A DNA stretch of 64,000 nt from Topomyia yanbarensis (GCF_030247195.1 NC_080672.1:85829113-85893112); one strand, 5' to 3'; positions 23,601-38,600 are shown, numbered from the stretch's first letter. Notes: generated by a model from the sequence alone, not told the origin. Translations and numbers: made by a program.

Positions 23601-26600
23601 ATTTTATCCACAAATCTAAGAACATTGTCCTTGGGTCGAATATACGACGTTAACTGATTGATGATTTATCACATCTTGATCATTATTTGGTATTACTGGT
23701 CGTCAATTGGATTACAAAATTAAAATAATCTTGATATTTTCTCGAAAACCATTACACGACACTCGTTATATAATTCAAAGATCCATTCTTGCTTCGTCAA
23801 CTGGTTATGATTGTGAGCATATAAGTTTCAATTCACCATTCGTGTGCGTGAAATGGTCCACAAATTAAAAAAAAACTTCCACTTTCAAGATATATGTGCC
23901 TGAAATTTACGATTATGTCCCTGATCCTAATCTTTGCACGTAATCAGTTTCACTGGAACGCAGTGTATTATTCATTGATTTTTTAACCGATTCTTAATTC
24001 CTAATATGCTACACACGATTCACCTGTCGAGTTCGTGAAACTGTTCATGATGTAATTCATGAAGTAATTAATTTTCCACATAATCTTATTATACTTACGT
24101 AAACAATTACAAGGAACTCATGGATTATTCGCTCTGCTTTTTGGTTTTGAAATTTCTATGTGAGCTATTGTGTACAACTGCTAGCAACCAGTCTCATAGG
24201 CACGAGCATTAGATACAAAGACATTACTAGGACCTGTAACCCTATTATTCCTTTGTTAAAATTCAGAGAAATGTTCGGAATTAAATGAAACTGAACAAAA
24301 TACATTACCTAGCCACAATTCATGTCCGTGAAACAATTTAGAAAACTATAAGACACGTGACTCTGTGTAAAAAATCCAACGGTAAGCTCAAGACTAAAAT
24401 ATCACGATAACACGACGAGAATTTACGAAAATCGTTGCACGTCGTTTAATTCTTGACTGTTTTAGTCAATAAAGTTAATACAAATCAATATTTCATCGAG
24501 TTATGAATTAGAATCATAAAAATATTAAACATATTCAGACACAACCACCTACTAAACATTTCAGTATAATGTTTTTTTTACGTGAACTAGTTTTGTGAAA
24601 ACACAACATTTATTTTCAATACGAGGTTTATTTATAATTGATTGAATCGTCACCTATTTTAAATTTTTTTTCCCGAAAAATAGTTGAGCAAAGTGATCTT
24701 GACTTTTCGCGACGCTGGTGCACAGATGTGGCGATGCAGAGGGTAAGATGTCTAGTCTCATAAATTATTCATCGTGTGATCTAGCCCCACTCAAGAAAGA
24801 TTTTCAGTGTCAGTTGCACCGGCCCGGTATCACAGACAAATAAGACGTAACAAGAGATGAATTTTCATCACTCGTAGAAAAAACGGTCGATTTCAATTAC
24901 AAATCGGTGGCGTTAGTGAGATTTTGGCACAGAGCTAATTGCGTTACTTAGTTTCCGCACTCACCCGAAAACGTTACGGTCTTTTTAATCTCATGCAAAC
25001 CAAAACAAACAATATGGGCAGGAAATGAAAAATTCATTCTTGTCGAAGTGTCCAAGGTGGGAGTTGTTCACAACCATTTCTTAAGTTACAACACGATGCC
25101 GATCGGTGAGTAAGCACATAACAGGACGTTAGTAATTTAATTGATTCGGTGTATCGAATGTATGCAATGGATTAGAATTCGTTGGTCCCCGGAACTGCTG
25201 GAGAAATTGGCGGGGTGCAGGTGCTAGAAAAACTAGAGAACGCTCAGACCATTTTCAATCAGACTTGTTTAGTGATCAGTTTCAACCTAACAGGAGCTAG
25301 CACGTCAAGTCGTGGAATGATTATGATTGATAGTAACTGTATATTTAGGTTTCGTCAGGGTGTAGATCTGTATTATTCCAGCAAATCGAGCATACTTTGC
25401 ACTCAAGATAGAAGCAGACCGTACGTTGTAAGAAAATGTAGTGCCAGAGAATCGTATTCCTTATCATTGGCGATTTTGTACTTACAAGAAGTAAAAGTAA
25501 ACACCAGCCTGGAAAATGAAGTAATGTGTCTACCTTGAAAGGTGTCCTTACACGATCATTAAAAGTGACATTTCTGCGCAGTAATGCCAATAATAACGCC
25601 TCGTGTTAGGGTTCCTGATATCTGCGGGATTCTAAAAGAGCGACGGTAAACAACCCAGGGACAACTTGACAGATAATTCTTGTTTCATATATGCACCACC
25701 GATTTGGTGGTGGCGCTAGTATGCCTTCTCTGTATGAGTACCACGAACAACGAAACGAAAAAGTTTCAAGAGAAAAGCGTGTTTCGTTACGTATGTTATG
25801 AACGCCGTCAATGCGGCTAGAACAACATTTAGAAAAAGCTTATACCAAAATGTTAATAAAGAAAACTATTATTAGAGAATAAATTTATCCCTAACTGAAA
25901 ACCGTCAGCAAAGTTACATAAATCTTATTATATATTTAGCTGGAAGTCGTTGTTTTTAACAACCGGCTCTCTTCCCTCCTAAACATGTTTTGGTTTTCTT
26001 GTTGTGTGAAGTTTGAAACCGTTAAATCATTGGTGCTTTTTATCTCGAGAAATGTAAATGAAAAACATTTTGGCCAATGAAAGTACATCACCACCATTCG
26101 TTTTGAATAGAATTTGTGTTTTATTAGAATTCTAGCAGCAAAAAGAAATGGTAGAAATGGTATAAATGCTTTAATTGATTATTTTCCACAGATATGGAAA
26201 ATAATAAATGGGATGCGCCTTTTTCAAATTTCGCTCCATTCGAGCCGCCATGACATCACCAAATCACCCCAAAATTTGCTTATGAATTCAATATATGGGA
26301 GCTGTCAATTGTCCCCGGGCTTACGGTAAAGATGACTAAATAGAAACAAAAAACAATGAAACGACAACAACAATTAATTTCCTCAAACAAAACAAAAAAT
26401 GTTTTACCGTTGCTTAATTTCCCAAATATAGAACAATAAATAATTATTTTGGGTTATTGAAATACAGTCGTTACTCTGCATTCTTCAAATTTGTCCATTG
26501 CAATCATTATTTCATGCGAGGTCGTAGTATGCGACATCGCCAATTTTTCTATTTCGTTCTTCAAATTTTACAACTGTAAAAATAGTTCCACCTTTCATTT

Positions 26601-29600
26601 ATTATCTTGCATTTGGCAAGCAGGGTGGTCACTATTGGAGCATCAGTTGAAAAAAAAAATTGATATTGTTGCGAGAATTACATTTTGTGCAATGTGTTCA
26701 ACAGATGTCGCTAGTACATCGTGGGCGATGATTTTTTAGATTTTCTTCAAACTGTAACGTTTGTTTGTATGTGTTGTGAAGTCTGTTACAATAGCAACCG
26801 AAAATTTGGGAAAGGAATTGTACTGTTAAGAATTTTTTTTAGTTACCTAGGCGTCAATATTCGTCACGCCGACACACGCCGGCGCGCCGCCGCCGATAGG
26901 GTCCAACGGCGTGACGCCGCCAACGCCGCCGCCGCCGGCCAAAAATGTCGCTTACGCCGCCGCCGATTAAAAATGCATCGGCGCACACCTCTACTCCAGG
27001 ACGTACCGCCTATGAACTTTTCGAGTCACGCGCCCACCGTGTGTTACAATTATAAGTGGGCCGACTATAGCAGCATTCTAAATATTTTACAAAGCATTAA
27101 CTGGGATTCTGTGCTAAGCAAGGATGATATGAACTCCGCTGCTGAAACGTTCTGCCATATAATGAGCTACCTTATCGATCGTCATGTCCCAAAGTGTAAT
27201 CAACGAAGTGATCAATCCCCCTGGCAGACAGCCGAGCTACGTCAGCTAAAAGTTTTTCGAACTATCAACGAAAATGCAACGTAAGCTTAAGTCGGATCTT
27301 AAATCGTTTTGGAGATACGTCAATGAGCAGCGGAAAGAAACCGGCTTGCCTTCTACAATGTTTTTGAATGGTGAAGCTGGGCATGATTCATAAGCCATAT
27401 GAAAATTGTTCGCCTCTAAATTTGCGAGTGTGTTCGTCAGTGAGACACTGTCCTCGCAGCAGATTGACGTTGCAGCTAGCGGCGTGGCCCAACTCGAACG
27501 GTCAGCGAGTGAGATTCGTGTGGAGCACTCGGATATTGTATCAGCAGCATCCAAGCTTAAAGCATCGTCATTTCCCGGGTTAGATGGTGTCCCTGCTGTG
27601 TTTTTGAAAAAGTGTATATCTGGTGGAACAACTCTGTCAACTATGCAAAATGTCACTGACATCCGCGATTTTTCCTCAATTGTGGAAAGCAGCTTTCATC
27701 TTTCCTGTCCACAAAAAAGGTGATAAGAGGAACATTGAAAATTATCGAGGAATTTCTGCGCTCTGTGCCATTTCCAAGCTCTTTGAGTTAGTCGTGGTGG
27801 AGTCAGTGTTTTTTCACTGTAAGGAATATATTTCTAAAGACCAACACGGATTCATGCCGAATCGATCGACGTCGACGAATCTACTATCTCTAACCTCTTT
27901 TGTGTCCGAAGGGTTCGATGCGAATCAACAAACTGATGTTATATATACTGACTTATCTGCAGCTTTCGACAAAATCAATCACGATATCGCAATCGTTAAA
28001 TTGGAAAAACTTGGCTTCAGTGGATCACTCCTGCGATGGTTCCAATCGTATCTCGTTGGCCGTCAAATCAGTGTGAACATAGGTGATGCATTCTCCAAAG
28101 TGTTCTCCGCAACGTCTGGTATTCCGCAAGGAAGTCATCTCGGACCATTTATATTCACTCTCTATTTCAACGATGTAAACTATCAGCCGAAAGGGCCACG
28201 GTTGTCGTATGCAGATGACTTAAAAATTTTCAACAGAATTAAGAGCCGAACGGACGCATTTTATTTGCAGCACCAATTTGACACTTTCAGCAGATGGTGT
28301 GAAAACAACCGAATGATTCTGAATCCGGCGAAATGTTCTGTGATATCGTTCTCCAGAAAAAAAGATCCCATTGAGTTTGAATATAACTTGTCTGGAGCTC
28401 TTGTTTCCCGGGTGCGCTGCGCTAAGGATCTTGGAGTGCTGTTAGATTCGAAACTTACATTTAGGAATCACATTTCGTATGTTGTTGCTAAAGCATCGCG
28501 AAGCCTGGGATTCATTTTCCGTACGGCTAAATCCTTTACAGACATTTATTGTTTCAAAAGCCTCTACTGCTCTTTAGTGCGCTCCACGCTGGAGTATTGT
28601 TCGGCAGTCTGGAACCCGAATTACATGAACAGCAGCGATCGAATTGAAGGCGTTCAACGAAAATTTATACGGTATGCTCTTCAACGCCTGCCTTGGCGCG
28701 ATCCTGTTCGTCTACCAAGTCGGTGTCAACTCATCCAGCTCGATACCCTTCAGCGTCGTAGAGAAACTGCAAGAGCCTTATTCATCTCTGATCTTCTGTC
28801 AGGACGCATCGATTCTCCACACTGATAGAATATATTCGTAAATCGCTATGCATTAGTTTCGTACAGATAATTTTCTTAAATATACGAATTTTTCGTACAT
28901 ATAATGAAGCGTTCGTAGTTCTATTGAAACACATTTATTTTTTATTGCGAGTTTTTCGTGAAAACCATGAAACGACTTTCGTTGGCTTATTACGAAACAG
29001 CTTCGTTCGCCAAACCAATTGTTCGCTGCTATATACGAATATCTTTATAATATTTACGAGTAGCATCCGTCGAACCGTCAACGTCAACAGAGCTTCAATA
29101 GAGGTAGAATATGGAGTCATTGTTGCTATACGTCAGATAATTGTTGATGTTCACGAGGGTCTCGATCTGGCTATTTAGTAGCCGTATCCGTGTCCGTCGG
29201 TTTCCGCTTCTGGTTGATCCAGAATCTGGAGCAGTATGGATTCAGTTGAGTCATCGCTCGATGGTTTTGCATGAATAATTTTGAGTTTTTCTCTGCCGGA
29301 GCAATGTAAAAGAATATGCTATTAAATACGGAAACTTCTCTTAGATGAACGAAATGAATTCATGCGACTAACGAGATTGTTCGTAATATACATAGACGTT
29401 TATTAAAATAAACAAAACATTTCGTTTCATTCACGAAAATTAATGTCGTCTTCAACGACAGCATTCGTGCAATGTACACTAAATAAGTAAAACTCACGAA
29501 AACTCATATCACAATAAAATCCATTGTGGCAGATCTGTTTTTTTAACTAAAAAAATCGGTGTTGTCGATCCCAAAAGATCGAATGAAAAAATAAGAAGAT

Positions 29601-32600
29601 AATAAATACGAAAACTTTTCTAAGATGAACGAAATGAATTCATGCCAACCAACGAAGTCGTTCGTAATATACACAAACATTTATTGAAATAAACGAATGA
29701 TTTCATTTCATTCACGAAAAATAATGTCGTTATCAACGATAACATTCGTGCAGTATACATTAAACGTGTTAAATTTACGAAAGATTTCGTTCACCAAGCG
29801 GCCATTCTTGTTCATGAAATGAAGGAAACGTACTATTTAGAATGCACGAAAATACTTCGTTGCAGAAAACGACGAATGAATTCGTGTATTGAATGATCGG
29901 TTTCATTATATTTATGAATTTATATTATCAGTGCAGATTTACTAGAGCGAGTCAACATACGAGCAAGGTCCAGAATGTTACGCGGAAACGTTCTTCTGAG
30001 AGTGCCGTTTCGACGAACTATTCAAACAGCTAATACCGCTATTACGGGACTACAACGCCTCTTCAATCGTGTGTCGCACCTGTTCGACTTTCATTTGTCT
30101 CGGATATCATTAAGAAATCGATTCCTGCAGTTTTTAGATGTAATTAGTTTAAGTTTCCATCATTGGGGCCGAGTGCGGCCTGTTGATCTGCGCGATAAAT
30201 AAATAAATTAACAGCGACGTTAAAATTGGTATTAAAAGTCTAATTCTATTTCGGTGATCACACAATTTTGAAACCTAGGAAAAATAAAAATACTAACATT
30301 TGAAACAAAGGTTTTGTCCGGCCTCCGGCCACTGTGCGTTACCCTGTTACGTTGCAAAAAAATTAGGAGTTCCTCCTCACTCCCCCTTATTAAATCAACA
30401 ATATTATTGACTCAAAACCTTGACTTAGTGAAGTTCTAAGATGCATCAAATTTGAATTTGCAGGTATGGATAAAACATTGGATTTTTCATTAATTGAAAC
30501 CTAAAAAGGTACCCGAGTACCCCGCCGGACACATAACGGTAAAAATTGGATAGTTTTAGTTTAAAATCTTTCGTAAAATAGCCAGCTCTAATGAAATTCA
30601 TTTCTGAAATCACAGTATCTATCTTCACTTCAAAAATATGTTGCTCTTTCAATTTAAAACCGATTTGAGCACAATTACTTTCATTTTAAAGGGCATTCAA
30701 AGAACTTTAATGATCATTTCAACATGTTCGCCAAATTTGTTTCGAACTGAGAGTTTTATTTTTACAGATATATCATAAGTAGGTTGATAGCAAATTCTTT
30801 ATTCACAAAATGTATTCTGTATAATCAGGTGAAACAATTCGGAACGGTCACTTATGATGCATTGTATGGGAAATTATATCTACTTTTCGACTTTCAAAGA
30901 TTCGTTTTGCCCTTTTTACCCCGAGGGGTGAAAAATCGAGAATTTTAAATGTTGCTGATATGGAGGAGCATGGTGATTAGTGCAAAATAACCACTGAATA
31001 CAACATAAACAAACACTTTATGTAGAGATTGAAAGTAGTTTTATCCAATTATTATGTCATAAATTCATCAGAATTATAACTAACAATTTCGAAGTTATTC
31101 AAAACGATCACGCTTTTCGCGTTTTAAACTGTGCTGTTGTACCGGAAAATGCCTGAACATGGCTTACCGACAAACTGAATAGGTTGAGTGAAAAACAAAC
31201 TGCAGAATATCCAAAGAGATATTCGACTCTTTTGTGACGATAGATGCATTTAAGTAGAGCGATGCACTTCCGGATTTTTGTTGATTGCTTAAAAGTACGG
31301 CGCCAAGATCTGGAGTGCAAAGGAGATCTCATATGATTCTTGACTTCCAGACAACATTGGAGTCGATCGTAGAACAGAAGAATAGAGGTTGTAACTTTTA
31401 AAAGCAGCTGGAAAAATCGGACAGACTATAAATTATAACAAAATATGGTAGTTGATAGAATAGATAACCGCCTGGACAGTGTTGGTTCCTAGGTAAAAAT
31501 TAACCGTAACGAGCTGTTGATGAGATTATATATCTTGGGATACCCGCAATATTAGTAACATGTGAAAACGAAGATAGCCATGAGATAAAAAGTGGTTTGC
31601 GGATGTAAATAGGATTTTCTAGAATAGACGCGTGCAAATCATTTTCGTTCGAAATTGGAACAAACAAATCGTCATACCAACGAAAAGATAATTCAAAATT
31701 CTCTATCTACATGAATATTAGAAACTTGTGTGCGACGTGTTACCAGGAAACTACATAATTCACTCGCTCACTGAATTCCCAGCTGTACTTGTATCATGCA
31801 AAAATAATGCGCTTGGGTCAGACAGAATCAAAATCAATTTTTGAAGAATCTGCCTGATCTAGCAAAGAGTCGATAATTGAACTTGTACTTATAGTAGAGC
31901 ATTAGTCGACAAGACTGAAGACGTGTGTCAGTAATTGTTATTCATAAACCTGGATAACCAGCTTTCGATCACAATTCGTATCGGCCGATTGGATGAATAA
32001 ATAAATAAATAAATGAATCATTGTCAAAAAATGCTCAAGTAGCATACGCTTGAAAGAGCAACTGGTTTTTCTGTATTCTTGGTCAATGTGAGGGCTTACG
32101 ATTCTGTAGCTGTTGCTATCTCGGATAAAATTCACTGTTAACTCAAACCAAGTTTTTGTATAAATTGTTGTCAGAAAAGTACATTACCTATTCTCATATC
32201 GATTCCGAATCTTCTTGAAGCGGCTGTTTCCGCAGGGATCTTGTTTAAGCCCCCTTCCTAATAACTTCTACCTCAATGGCCTTGACAAATATCTTGACAA
32301 CTCATGAATTGAATAGAAGTGGCAAATTATGGTGTAGCTTCCGTTATAGAGCTACAGATTTGCAAAAAACCATTGCATGGTATCATTTGCAGTCTATTAA
32401 TTCCGGTGTCGAGTTCTTCAAGAACGAAATCGAGCTGGTTTTCAGTGAAACGTGATCTAGCCCAACTTCAGCTTCTAGTAGTGGATAGAATGATCGCAGG
32501 AGTTTCGCGAGCTTAATTACATGAAGGGTGCTTCGACTCTAATTGGGATAAAAGAAGATACATAAGGTATAGAGAGCCTTAATACCATCAAGGGATTAAT

Positions 32601-35600
32601 TTTGTTCGTACATTAATTTGGTCTTGGTAGGGTGTTCACCAGAGAACCAGAGAAACGAAGGTTGTATGAAATAATGATACTCTCTGTAACTGAGCACGGG
32701 AACTACTTTTTCCATTCTGCCACAATGTATTTTAGTCGCGTATGTAAGATATTAATGCTTTTCTGTATGTTCCTCTACGATTCAGAACACACGTTCTTCA
32801 TAGAAAACACTTCCATGAAAGAGGATATTCGTGAAATTCCGGATCATCTACGTTCACGGGAAAACTACTAGCTTCGATATCTCAAATAACAAGATATGAA
32901 CAATTCCGTCAATGATTCTAGTTCTGTGTATGTCATAGAAATAGTTAATGGAATGGATGTTACATTTGACTATCCCTAAAGCATCATCGAAGTATGGTTG
33001 GAGGAGTTGAAAACAGGTTGAACGCGTGATGTTCAGGCTCAGGTCTAATCACTGTACACACTAGGCACATCTCTTTCATATCGGGTATAGGGTTGTGGTA
33101 CCGGTAATACCCGTACCGAAAATCCCGGTAATACCGACCCATTTTTGGTACCGTAATACCGGTACTGAACAAAAGCCAGTACCGGTATTTTCGGTACTAT
33201 ACAATTTTTTATGACAAATATGTTAACTCTGTTTCAAAATATCGGTCTGCAAGTTAACGTTTAATTATATTAATTTACCTTCTAGATAAATCGTTGAGAT
33301 AACACCTTTGTGTGGGAATGAGGTGGGGCCATCATCATAATAATTCTAGAAGTTAAAGTTTTATTAGCGACATTCTGTTGGTTTCCATTATTCACTGTGT
33401 GGCGCGTAATAAGACTATGGTCTAAGTCATGTCTGTATTTGGTTTGCTCTTAAACCTTTATCTATAAAAGAACGAACAGCGATTTAGTAGCTAACAGTTT
33501 TAGACTTGGTGAACTGCTTCAAATAGGGTGATTTGTAATTATTGGCGATCGGAAAATTCAGCAAAACTCCATAGTTTACAGGAAAGCAAGGAGCCTTGAT
33601 ATGCATTAGATAATAGTAGGCAAACGACATAAAGGTCGGAACCAATTTTCAGAAAAGCAAGGTAGGAAATGCGATTAACCTGCTCGGATTTACTGCCATT
33701 CTCGCTTTGATTTACTGTTGTTAATAGGGTTTCATACATTTACCATCTGTTCAAATCGACGAAAGTCGCACCACTTAGCAGTTATTGATTTCAAAGTGGC
33801 CTAGATTTCGAAATAAAAGAAGGTGCCCTATATGAAAAATATCTTCTGTGAAATAAATCTTGCAATTCCGAAGCAATTAAAAACAATAAACATGTTTTTT
33901 GATAAGCACAAATCAATCATCTGAGAATAAGATCATCAGTTTGAGCATTCAATTTCAGTTTCAAGCTTTTTACGATTTTTTTTAAAAAAATATTCGAGTA
34001 CCGGTACTTTACCGGTACTACCGGTACTGAGGGCTTCAGTACCGTAGTACCGGTTCTCGCCAAAAAGGGTCGGTACTGCGAACCCTAATCGGGTAAACTG
34101 ATAGAAACCTACGCGTGTGTGACAGGCGTTAACAAGACATCGAGCACGTTGTTAGGACGTGTTCAAAGTGTCATGGTGCCAGGTCCCTGTCAGAAGATTG
34201 CTTAAGATTTTTTTGATATATCTTGGCCAGCCGGTATCTGCCAATCGACAACTTTTCCTCGCATATACCAGCTATCGAGTTTAACTCAACTCAGTTCCTT
34301 TAGCACGCTTGCATGCTTTTTTCGGGCCGATAAAAAATACTGTTCTCTCTGCTCGCCAGCCAAGTTTTATACTACAAAGTCGGTGTCTGTTCTTTTATAT
34401 GTAAAGAAAAATGCGTAAATGTAAGAAAGAAGTGTTTTTTTTTCAATTATTCATGAGAATACAAAGAATCATAAGATCTTTGCCATAATTATGTTGTTTC
34501 ATAACTTGGTTCCAGTGAAAACAGAAAAACTGATTCATGTTCCAAAAATAAGTCCCCGCTATAAAAGATTTAGGCATCTGTCTGGATCACAAATTACGAT
34601 TCTCCGAGCACATAGCATTAACAACCTCGCCAAGGCTTTATCGATGCTAAGATTCGTACGTCGGAACACCCAACCTTCCCGAGACGTGTACTGCCTGAAA
34701 ACGCTGTATTACCCAATACCTTTTGTATGTGGATAGGTGGATAGGTGTAATATCTATACGGATACTGAAAGTTCTCTTCACGCACTATCGAAAAATAAAA
34801 TCGATTAAAAATCACCTTAAATAACACAACATGTTTTAAATTAGGAAAATTTACTTAGTATGCTCGAAAACACAATATCGCTCACAACTTTTACTAAACA
34901 ATGCATTTGCAAATTTTATGCAACATAAACACGTTGGAAAATGTATTTCACATTACTTGATGTACACATATGGCGAATATAAATGGAGAAAAGGGGACTC
35001 CGCCAACTTGCCCCAACTAGCTCCGGGCTCCACTACAAATCTCAAGATAATTGATCAGCAATCAGTAACGACTGGCTCAAATAAGAATCCGGAGGTTTGT
35101 TGGTAGAAATTTCGCAAAGGGGCTGTCGAGCGAAGGTTTCGCTAAAAGCTAATAATACATAAAAATTATAACACATTTGGGTCATTCCATGCGAAGTGAT
35201 CAAGGCACGTGTAATCGACCTTCACGGATTTGAACAAAATTTGGAGGAATTGTTCATCTAGGACCAATATATAAAAACCCAAATTTTTGTGACAATTGAA
35301 CCACCCCTCGGGTCATGGGAGCACCCCCCGTTTTGGCAAATTGCCAAAACCCTTGATTTTCTTTTGATCATATCTCCGGTTCTATTTACTCTAGAATCAA
35401 ACCACAAGATGGCTTTTGAAGAAAATTGTTCAAGGAGTCTACAAAAATATTATTTTTGCCGGCAGTGTTGCCAACTATGCATTTTTTTCAGTTAAATATT
35501 AAAAGTTAATTTTTTTCTCAATATTTTAATTTTGAAAATTTTAATGCCATCGCATTCCTCAGACATTTTTACATAAAAACACTTATCATCCCAGTATAAT

Positions 35601-38600
35601 ATGAATTTTAGTGAATTAGAAATGGGTCATTCCACGCGAAGTGATCAAAAAAAGATGCAAACTTGAAATCGACCTTCACGGATTTGAACAAAATTTGGAG
35701 GAATTGTTCATCTAGGGCCAATATATAAAAACCCAAATTTTTGTGTCAATTAAACCACCCCTCGGGTCATGGGAGCACCCCCCGTTTTGGAAAATTGCCA
35801 AAACCCTTGATTTTCTTTTGATCATATCTCCGGTTCTATAAATAATTCTGACAGAATAGTCTCGGTTTATTTGTATGGCGAAGTAGAGTACATTGTCCAG
35901 TTTCACTGCATTTAACCCCTCAAACATGTTAGATGGCCGACTGTTTATTACAGCACAGCACAAACTAGTTCAATCTGCTTTGTTCTATGAATTTTTGAAG
36001 AGATTGGTACAGGGTGAACATGTATTACATCCTTGTCCATTCTCAAAATCCACTTTGTATTTTGCCGACAAATCAGCCAACCTCCTTGGTCTGCTAAATA
36101 GAACACACCACACATTGCAGACGTCTCGATTGTTATTACAATAATTACTGGTTGGCGTACTCCTAATGAAGAATGCTGGGCACGCTTAGGCTTTTATGTA
36201 TATGTCTAATTAACAATGCAAGCTTGAACAAAAACCATTCAACATAGGTACATGTTGAATACTGGGTGGTTTTATCCGACAAGTTTCAAGTTCAAGTCGC
36301 CATGGCCTTTGTCAACGTTGTAATTACGCAACTTTATAGTTGTTGAACAGAGTCTTCCAAACTCGAAAAGGCATCTTCAACCTGCTCATCTATCGCATCA
36401 TAATCAAAACCGAGCAGCTACAACATTGTCAGCGACCAGGTGGTACCTACTCTTTTGATCAACTATCGCTTTTTCGCACCAATTGCGGCAGGTGACCTCT
36501 GACATCGACAAGTATGCGGTCATTTTTGATCACTTGAACGGCAGCAATGCGAATGGATTCGAAAGGGTACTTGCGATACTGTCAGTACACAACCAAAAAA
36601 AAAATCAAGACCAAACTAGCCCCTCGCAACAAAAATTTCGCATGGTCTGTTTATTGTTTTGTGCTTGTTGTGCTGGCCGAATAAAAAAAACGGTAAAATG
36701 TAAAACAAGGTACACCTTCCTCTACGAAACGTGCCGATAAACAGTTTAGAAGAAAGTGCTTGACGCTCTTAGTGCCAAAGCAGAAAATGTGTCGCTATTG
36801 TGAGCTGATGGCATCTTTGATGCATTCAATTGACATTACAATGTAAACGGCTGATGAAGTGGTTCGTCGTTCAATTTAAAAGTCAGTGAACTCAAAACAC
36901 ATGATTGTTTTCTCCACTAACCTTGAAATTGACTAGTTATAACGACCATGTAGCTATAGATGACAAACGCTCAATAAAATTAACACTAGTACAAACATCA
37001 ATGAATTTACTTTACAGTATCGTACCGCAGTCAAACCAGTCATATAGACTTGTCAATAAAGTAACACAGTACGTAGGGTAGCGTGGTTCCATGCTGACCT
37101 TCCTCAAAGTGACGACACCTGTTAAACACAAAACAATGTTTATCTGTCAGTGTCATTGCAAACAATCAAACGACCTTTCGCATACCCCGATTTGATGGGT
37201 TGCTTGTCGTTTGGAGTGACGTTGACAAGTATTCATTGTTCAAATTTTGATAGTGTCGTCACTCTTCTTAAACATACCTTTCCATATTAATCAGAATTAC
37301 TCAAAATATATCGGTGGCTTTTCAAAGCACGTACAATTCTGACAATTTGAATGTATACAATTTTATTCATAAGTTCAGCGACGTGTTGTATTGCTCCACT
37401 GTTGTTGCCTTTACCACTTAGACGATCGGTTTAGGGCCACACTACCCTACAGCTGTTCGTGTCGTTCATGATCCGGTAAATATTTGAAAACATATGAGTA
37501 CCGTGATTCTCACTCCACTGTATGACTCAAACTAATTACATACCTACAGATTGTTCGATTGATTATACCGAGGCATAACTACACGAAAACAGCGCAGGGC
37601 AAAAGTAGTGACACAAATTGGAATGTATTCGAATTATGCACTAGCAACATCGACTGAAATGCCTTACAGGTTGCGCTATTATGATCAGTTAGCATATTGA
37701 TTAATCTTATGCAACTAAAGTGAATGATTGTAATACGCCTTTCTTATGAAAAATGATCCGTATTTTGGTACTTGGAATTCCATTTTGCACGAAAATTCGA
37801 TTAGTAGTTAAATTTAGGAAAAGTAAAAATATTTTTATCAAGTTGTATAAAGCTTGAACTTCTCTCTACACGCAACGGCGAAATACCTCAGTTATATGTC
37901 AGTCAACATTGTAAATAATGATGATGATGAAATAATGTGTAATAGAATGAGTAACATTATTAGAGTGATGCCTAAATATGTACTAATATACTATGCTATA
38001 TTTCTGCTTAGTGGAGAAAAATTTAGGTAAAAGTTGTTTTGTCCCAACTAAGAAGAAAATTGTTTAAAATCAATCCAACGCTAGCTTAGTCCTGTTACTA
38101 AGTTAGTGTCGGATTCTGATGAGATGAAGATGACAAACAAATTCCATAGCCAATGTACGAATAGATATTTTCCATCTGTGTCAACAATGGTGTCAACCAA
38201 ATTGAAGCGGGGCATTTCGTCCAAGGATGGGATATTATGAAATAATGATTGTTCCACAAATGAAACATACATTATTTTCAGTGGATACCGAAACTTTAGC
38301 CCTGAAGTTAGTAGCTCAAAACAGTGCCATTCAATGTATTTCGTTTTACTTGGTTGAAATTTTTGCATAGTATATGTTGAAATTTCATGAAAACGCAATA
38401 TCTACAAATCTGTTTATTTTTTTTATTACACAGCATAGATACACCGCCTAACTTGCATACATAGTAGCATGCTTCACGAAACGATAGTGTTGCCGGTGTT
38501 AATTGATAGCTCCAAATAACCCTGGGTTATTCAACACAGAGGTTGGTCGTTTTGTCCACTTTACCCTAGCCCTTTTTGCAGTAGCTTCGGTTTTCCCTAA

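Larger units (their letters stand above)
23136..30205 (+). mobile_element. Jockey-group non-LTR retrotransposon, twice interrupted
   Basis: Its pieces are an endonuclease start (23,152-23,413), a linker and reverse transcriptase (27,002-28,819) and a C-terminal end with tail (29,934-30,205). They are separated by a hAT-like element (23,460-26,993) and a CACTG-ended element (28,820-29,933). The 3' end closes with GATAAATAAATAAATTA, a short tandem tail typical of this LINE group. The copy is defective: stops in the endonuclease (TETW-like block reads TKV then a stop), loss of the rest of that domain, and a frameshift near 27,650. It lies in sense orientation in SLC45 intron 1. Confidence 0.85.

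Noticed and set aside
26721..27284. 187-codon frame rich in Arg/Ala
   Set aside because: It crosses the end of the hAT-like element, where the CGCCGCCG repeats stay open in all frames by composition, and then enters the LINE linker. It is a chimera, not a gene.
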